From: JBBKWJ01 sp037968895
GTDB lineage: Bacteria > Actinomycetota > Acidimicrobiia > Acidimicrobiales > SZUA-35
Direction of reading: 5' to 3'
Assembly (NCBI GenBank): GCA_037968895.1
Contig: JBBKWJ010000292.1
Location: 1-7,578, forward strand
DNA: 7,578 nucleotides
Part shown: positions 7,001 to 7,578 of the stretch, in pieces
Numbering within the stretch: the first letter of the stretch is position 1
Layout: each line of letters begins with the position of its first letter
Notes under the pieces: generated by a model
What the model saw: only the letters and a program-made list of their open reading frames with translations
What the model was told of the DNA's origin: nothing
Databases searched by the model: none
Program-made: the position numbers and the translations under genes

Positions 7001-7578
7001 GTGATGCTGACGGTGGCACCCATGAGGTCGTCAATGCCGATCTTGTTGTCTCTGACCTTTTTGATGAGCCCTTCGTACGAGTCGACCCACTGGGAGAAGT
7101 TCATCGATCCGGCGTCTTTGATGACAGGGACCATCAAAGTGCGCGAGCCATCTGCCTTCTGTTGATCGACCGCGATGCCAACGTTGATTGAGTCACCCCG
7201 AACGATGCGCGGCTTGCCGTCTTTCCCCTCGAGATAGGTGCTGTTCATCGCCGGGATTGAGTCGGCGATAGCTCGAACGATGGCGTAACCGATGACGTGG
7301 GTAAAGCTGACTTTGCCGCCGCGAACCCGACGTAAATGGTTGTTCAAAATATTGCGGTTGACCTCAAGAAGCTTGGCCGGAACTTCACGGAAACTCGTTG
7401 CGGTTGGGACGGTGAGGCTCGACTCCATATTGGTGACGATGCGGGCCGCGACGCCCCGTAGCGGGTCGCCGAGCTCGGGAACTTCGGCTGGCGTCTCATT
7501 GGAGGCGGCAGCTACGGGTGCTGGAGCTGAGGGCGCGGGCGCCGCTGGGGACGGGGCCGCAGGGGCTGACGCCTCTGT
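4078..7578 (-). CDS. kgd: Multifunctional 2-oxoglutarate decarboxylase/dehydrogenase E1-E2 (KGD/OdhA), N-terminus outside window
   Basis: The window holds 1166 codons plus stop. The frame stays open through the right edge, so the methionine at 7428 is internal (residue 51 here), not the start. Visible residues 1-34 are an Ala/Pro-rich flexible linker. Residues about 36-275 are the E2 succinyltransferase core (PLRGVAARIV, TNPGTIGTV, SVPRLMPGQG, DHRIIQGAESG with H251). From about 310 the ThDP-dependent E1 begins: AHRGRLNV (H490), HGDAAFAGQG with D589 and INNQLG (N621, N622) for ThDP/Mg binding, and HNEGDDP (H691). The transketolase-like pyrimidine domain (about 820-1030) contains GQDSRRGTF, SEYAALGFEYGY and WEAQFGDFVNGAQ; the C-terminal domain (about 1040-1160) has LQEEPENMGAW. 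It decarboxylates 2-oxoglutarate and passes the succinyl group towards CoA in the TCA cycle, in a complex where lipoyl groups come from another protein; no lipoyl domain is visible here. In mycobacteria and corynebacteria this enzyme is controlled by GarA/OdhI and acetyl-CoA. The mycobacterial homologue is about 1230 residues, so roughly 60 are missing. Confidence 0.97.
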   Translation of the reverse strand, partial: TEASAPAAPSPAAPAPSAPAPVAAASNETPAEVPELGDPLRGVAARIVTNMESSLTVPTATSFREVPAKLLEVNRNILNNHLRRVRGGKVSFTHVIGYAIVRAIADSIPAMNSTYLEGKDGKPRIVRGDSINVGIAVDQQKADGSRTLMVPVIKDAGSMNFSQWVDSYEGLIKKVRDNKIGIDDLMGATVSITNPGTIGTVQSVPRLMPGQGTIVGLGRIGYPTEYQAADPRIIAQLGISKVVTITSTYDHRIIQGAESGLFLKKVHELLLGEDDFYTNAFDDVNVPYEAVKWRVDSGATDNDDIQGAYAKQLAVNTLINQYRVRGHLIANTNPLNDSARATHPELDPATFGLTIWDLDREFLTGNRDGVYASVGGQATQMALGKILGVLRDAYCRAIGIEYMHIADPEEKRWMQEQVEGPTADFSRDQQHHILERLTAAEALEKFLASRYVGQKRFGLEGTESAIPIIDALLSEAADSGLEKTVIGMAHRGRLNVLVNIMGKDQSQLFTEFEGNINAESVQGAGDVKYHLGYSGVHTSPSGNELDIQLSANPSHLEAVGPVVVGMARAHMDRSDAGNYPALALILHGDAAFAGQGVVPETLNLSQIHGYKVGGSVHLVINNQLGYTTAPHQSRSSAYSTDVAKMVQAPIFHVNADDPEACVRVAQLAFAYRQRFKKDVVIDMIGYRRHGHNEGDDPSYTQPLMYRKIAARPSARTQYTQALIDRGDISVAEAESAMDYFQELLQSGLDLTRESAPPEGLLAKPSPPSLGVLPHVNTGVPRETLDTVYAALSSSPEGFTVHPKLAKQLRSRDKMWESGEVDWALGELFAYGSLVAEGTSVRLAGQDSRRGTFAHRHATIHDYETGHEYAPLSALTSEHTDFWVYDSTLSEYAALGFEYGYSLQSPDTLVLWEAQFGDFVNGAQIIIDQFLVAGEDKWKEQVGLVMLLPHGYEGQGPEHSSGRLERFLLLCAEDNIQVVNATTSAQFFHLLRRQMVRDVRKPLVIFTPKSGLRAKWSRSPVADFLTGSFEEVLDDPGIADPATVRRVVFASGKVAAEAFERRDEVGAAAAVIRVEQLYPWPFDAVAKVLERYSNANEIVWLQEEPENMGAWNAVKGRLYEMHGDTHTIRRVSRHESGSPATGSTAIHHQEQAELLDRAFTGIGEPGA

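Noticed and set aside
4078..7428. Methionine at 7428 as the kgd start
   Set aside because: The frame is open upstream to the window edge, and PLRGVAARIV before this Met matches the conserved start of the E2 core, so the Met is internal.

Overview
The window looks like chromosomal DNA from an actinobacterium. The best evidence is a fused 2-oxoglutarate decarboxylase/dehydrogenase of the KGD/OdhA type (E2 acyltransferase core joined to E1), an architecture characteristic of Actinomycetota. The lysine/alanine-rich histone H1-like tail on the first gene, the moderately GC-rich DNA and the absence of strong Shine-Dalgarno sites fit this. A marine or freshwater Acidimicrobiia-like lineage is my guess, but nothing here proves it. 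No tRNA, rRNA, CRISPR array, insertion sequence or phage gene was seen.

Layout: (1) Positions 1-1160, minus strand, hold a gene running off the left edge. It encodes an N-terminal NYN/Zc3h12a-like ribonuclease domain, a basic linker, an S1-like RNA-binding domain and a Lys/Ala/Pro tail built from perfect 60-bp tandem DNA repeats. (2) A 104-bp divergent intergenic region follows. (3) Positions 1265-1918, plus strand, encode a HAD-superfamily hydrolase. (4) Positions 1922-4018, minus strand, encode a 698-residue exported or membrane-anchored protein. It joins a YceI-like domain, a c-type heme domain (CxxCH) and a two-half copper type II monooxygenase domain (PHM/DBH-like) with all expected copper ligands. 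The HAD gene and this gene converge with only 3 bp between stop codons, and a possible bulged hairpin lies just inside the monooxygenase 3' end. (5) Positions 4078-7578, minus strand, encode most of KGD, whose N terminus lies beyond the right edge.

KGD is a TCA-cycle enzyme. Its gene lies 59 bp upstream of the monooxygenase gene on the same strand with no convincing terminator between, so read-through is possible, though no metabolic link between them is evident. The most noteworthy items are two multidomain fusions: the NYN-S1-H1-tail protein, and the YceI-cytochrome c-copper monooxygenase, in which a heme could feed electrons to the copper sites. Neither is claimed as a wholly new system; the domain combinations are what deserve a search.
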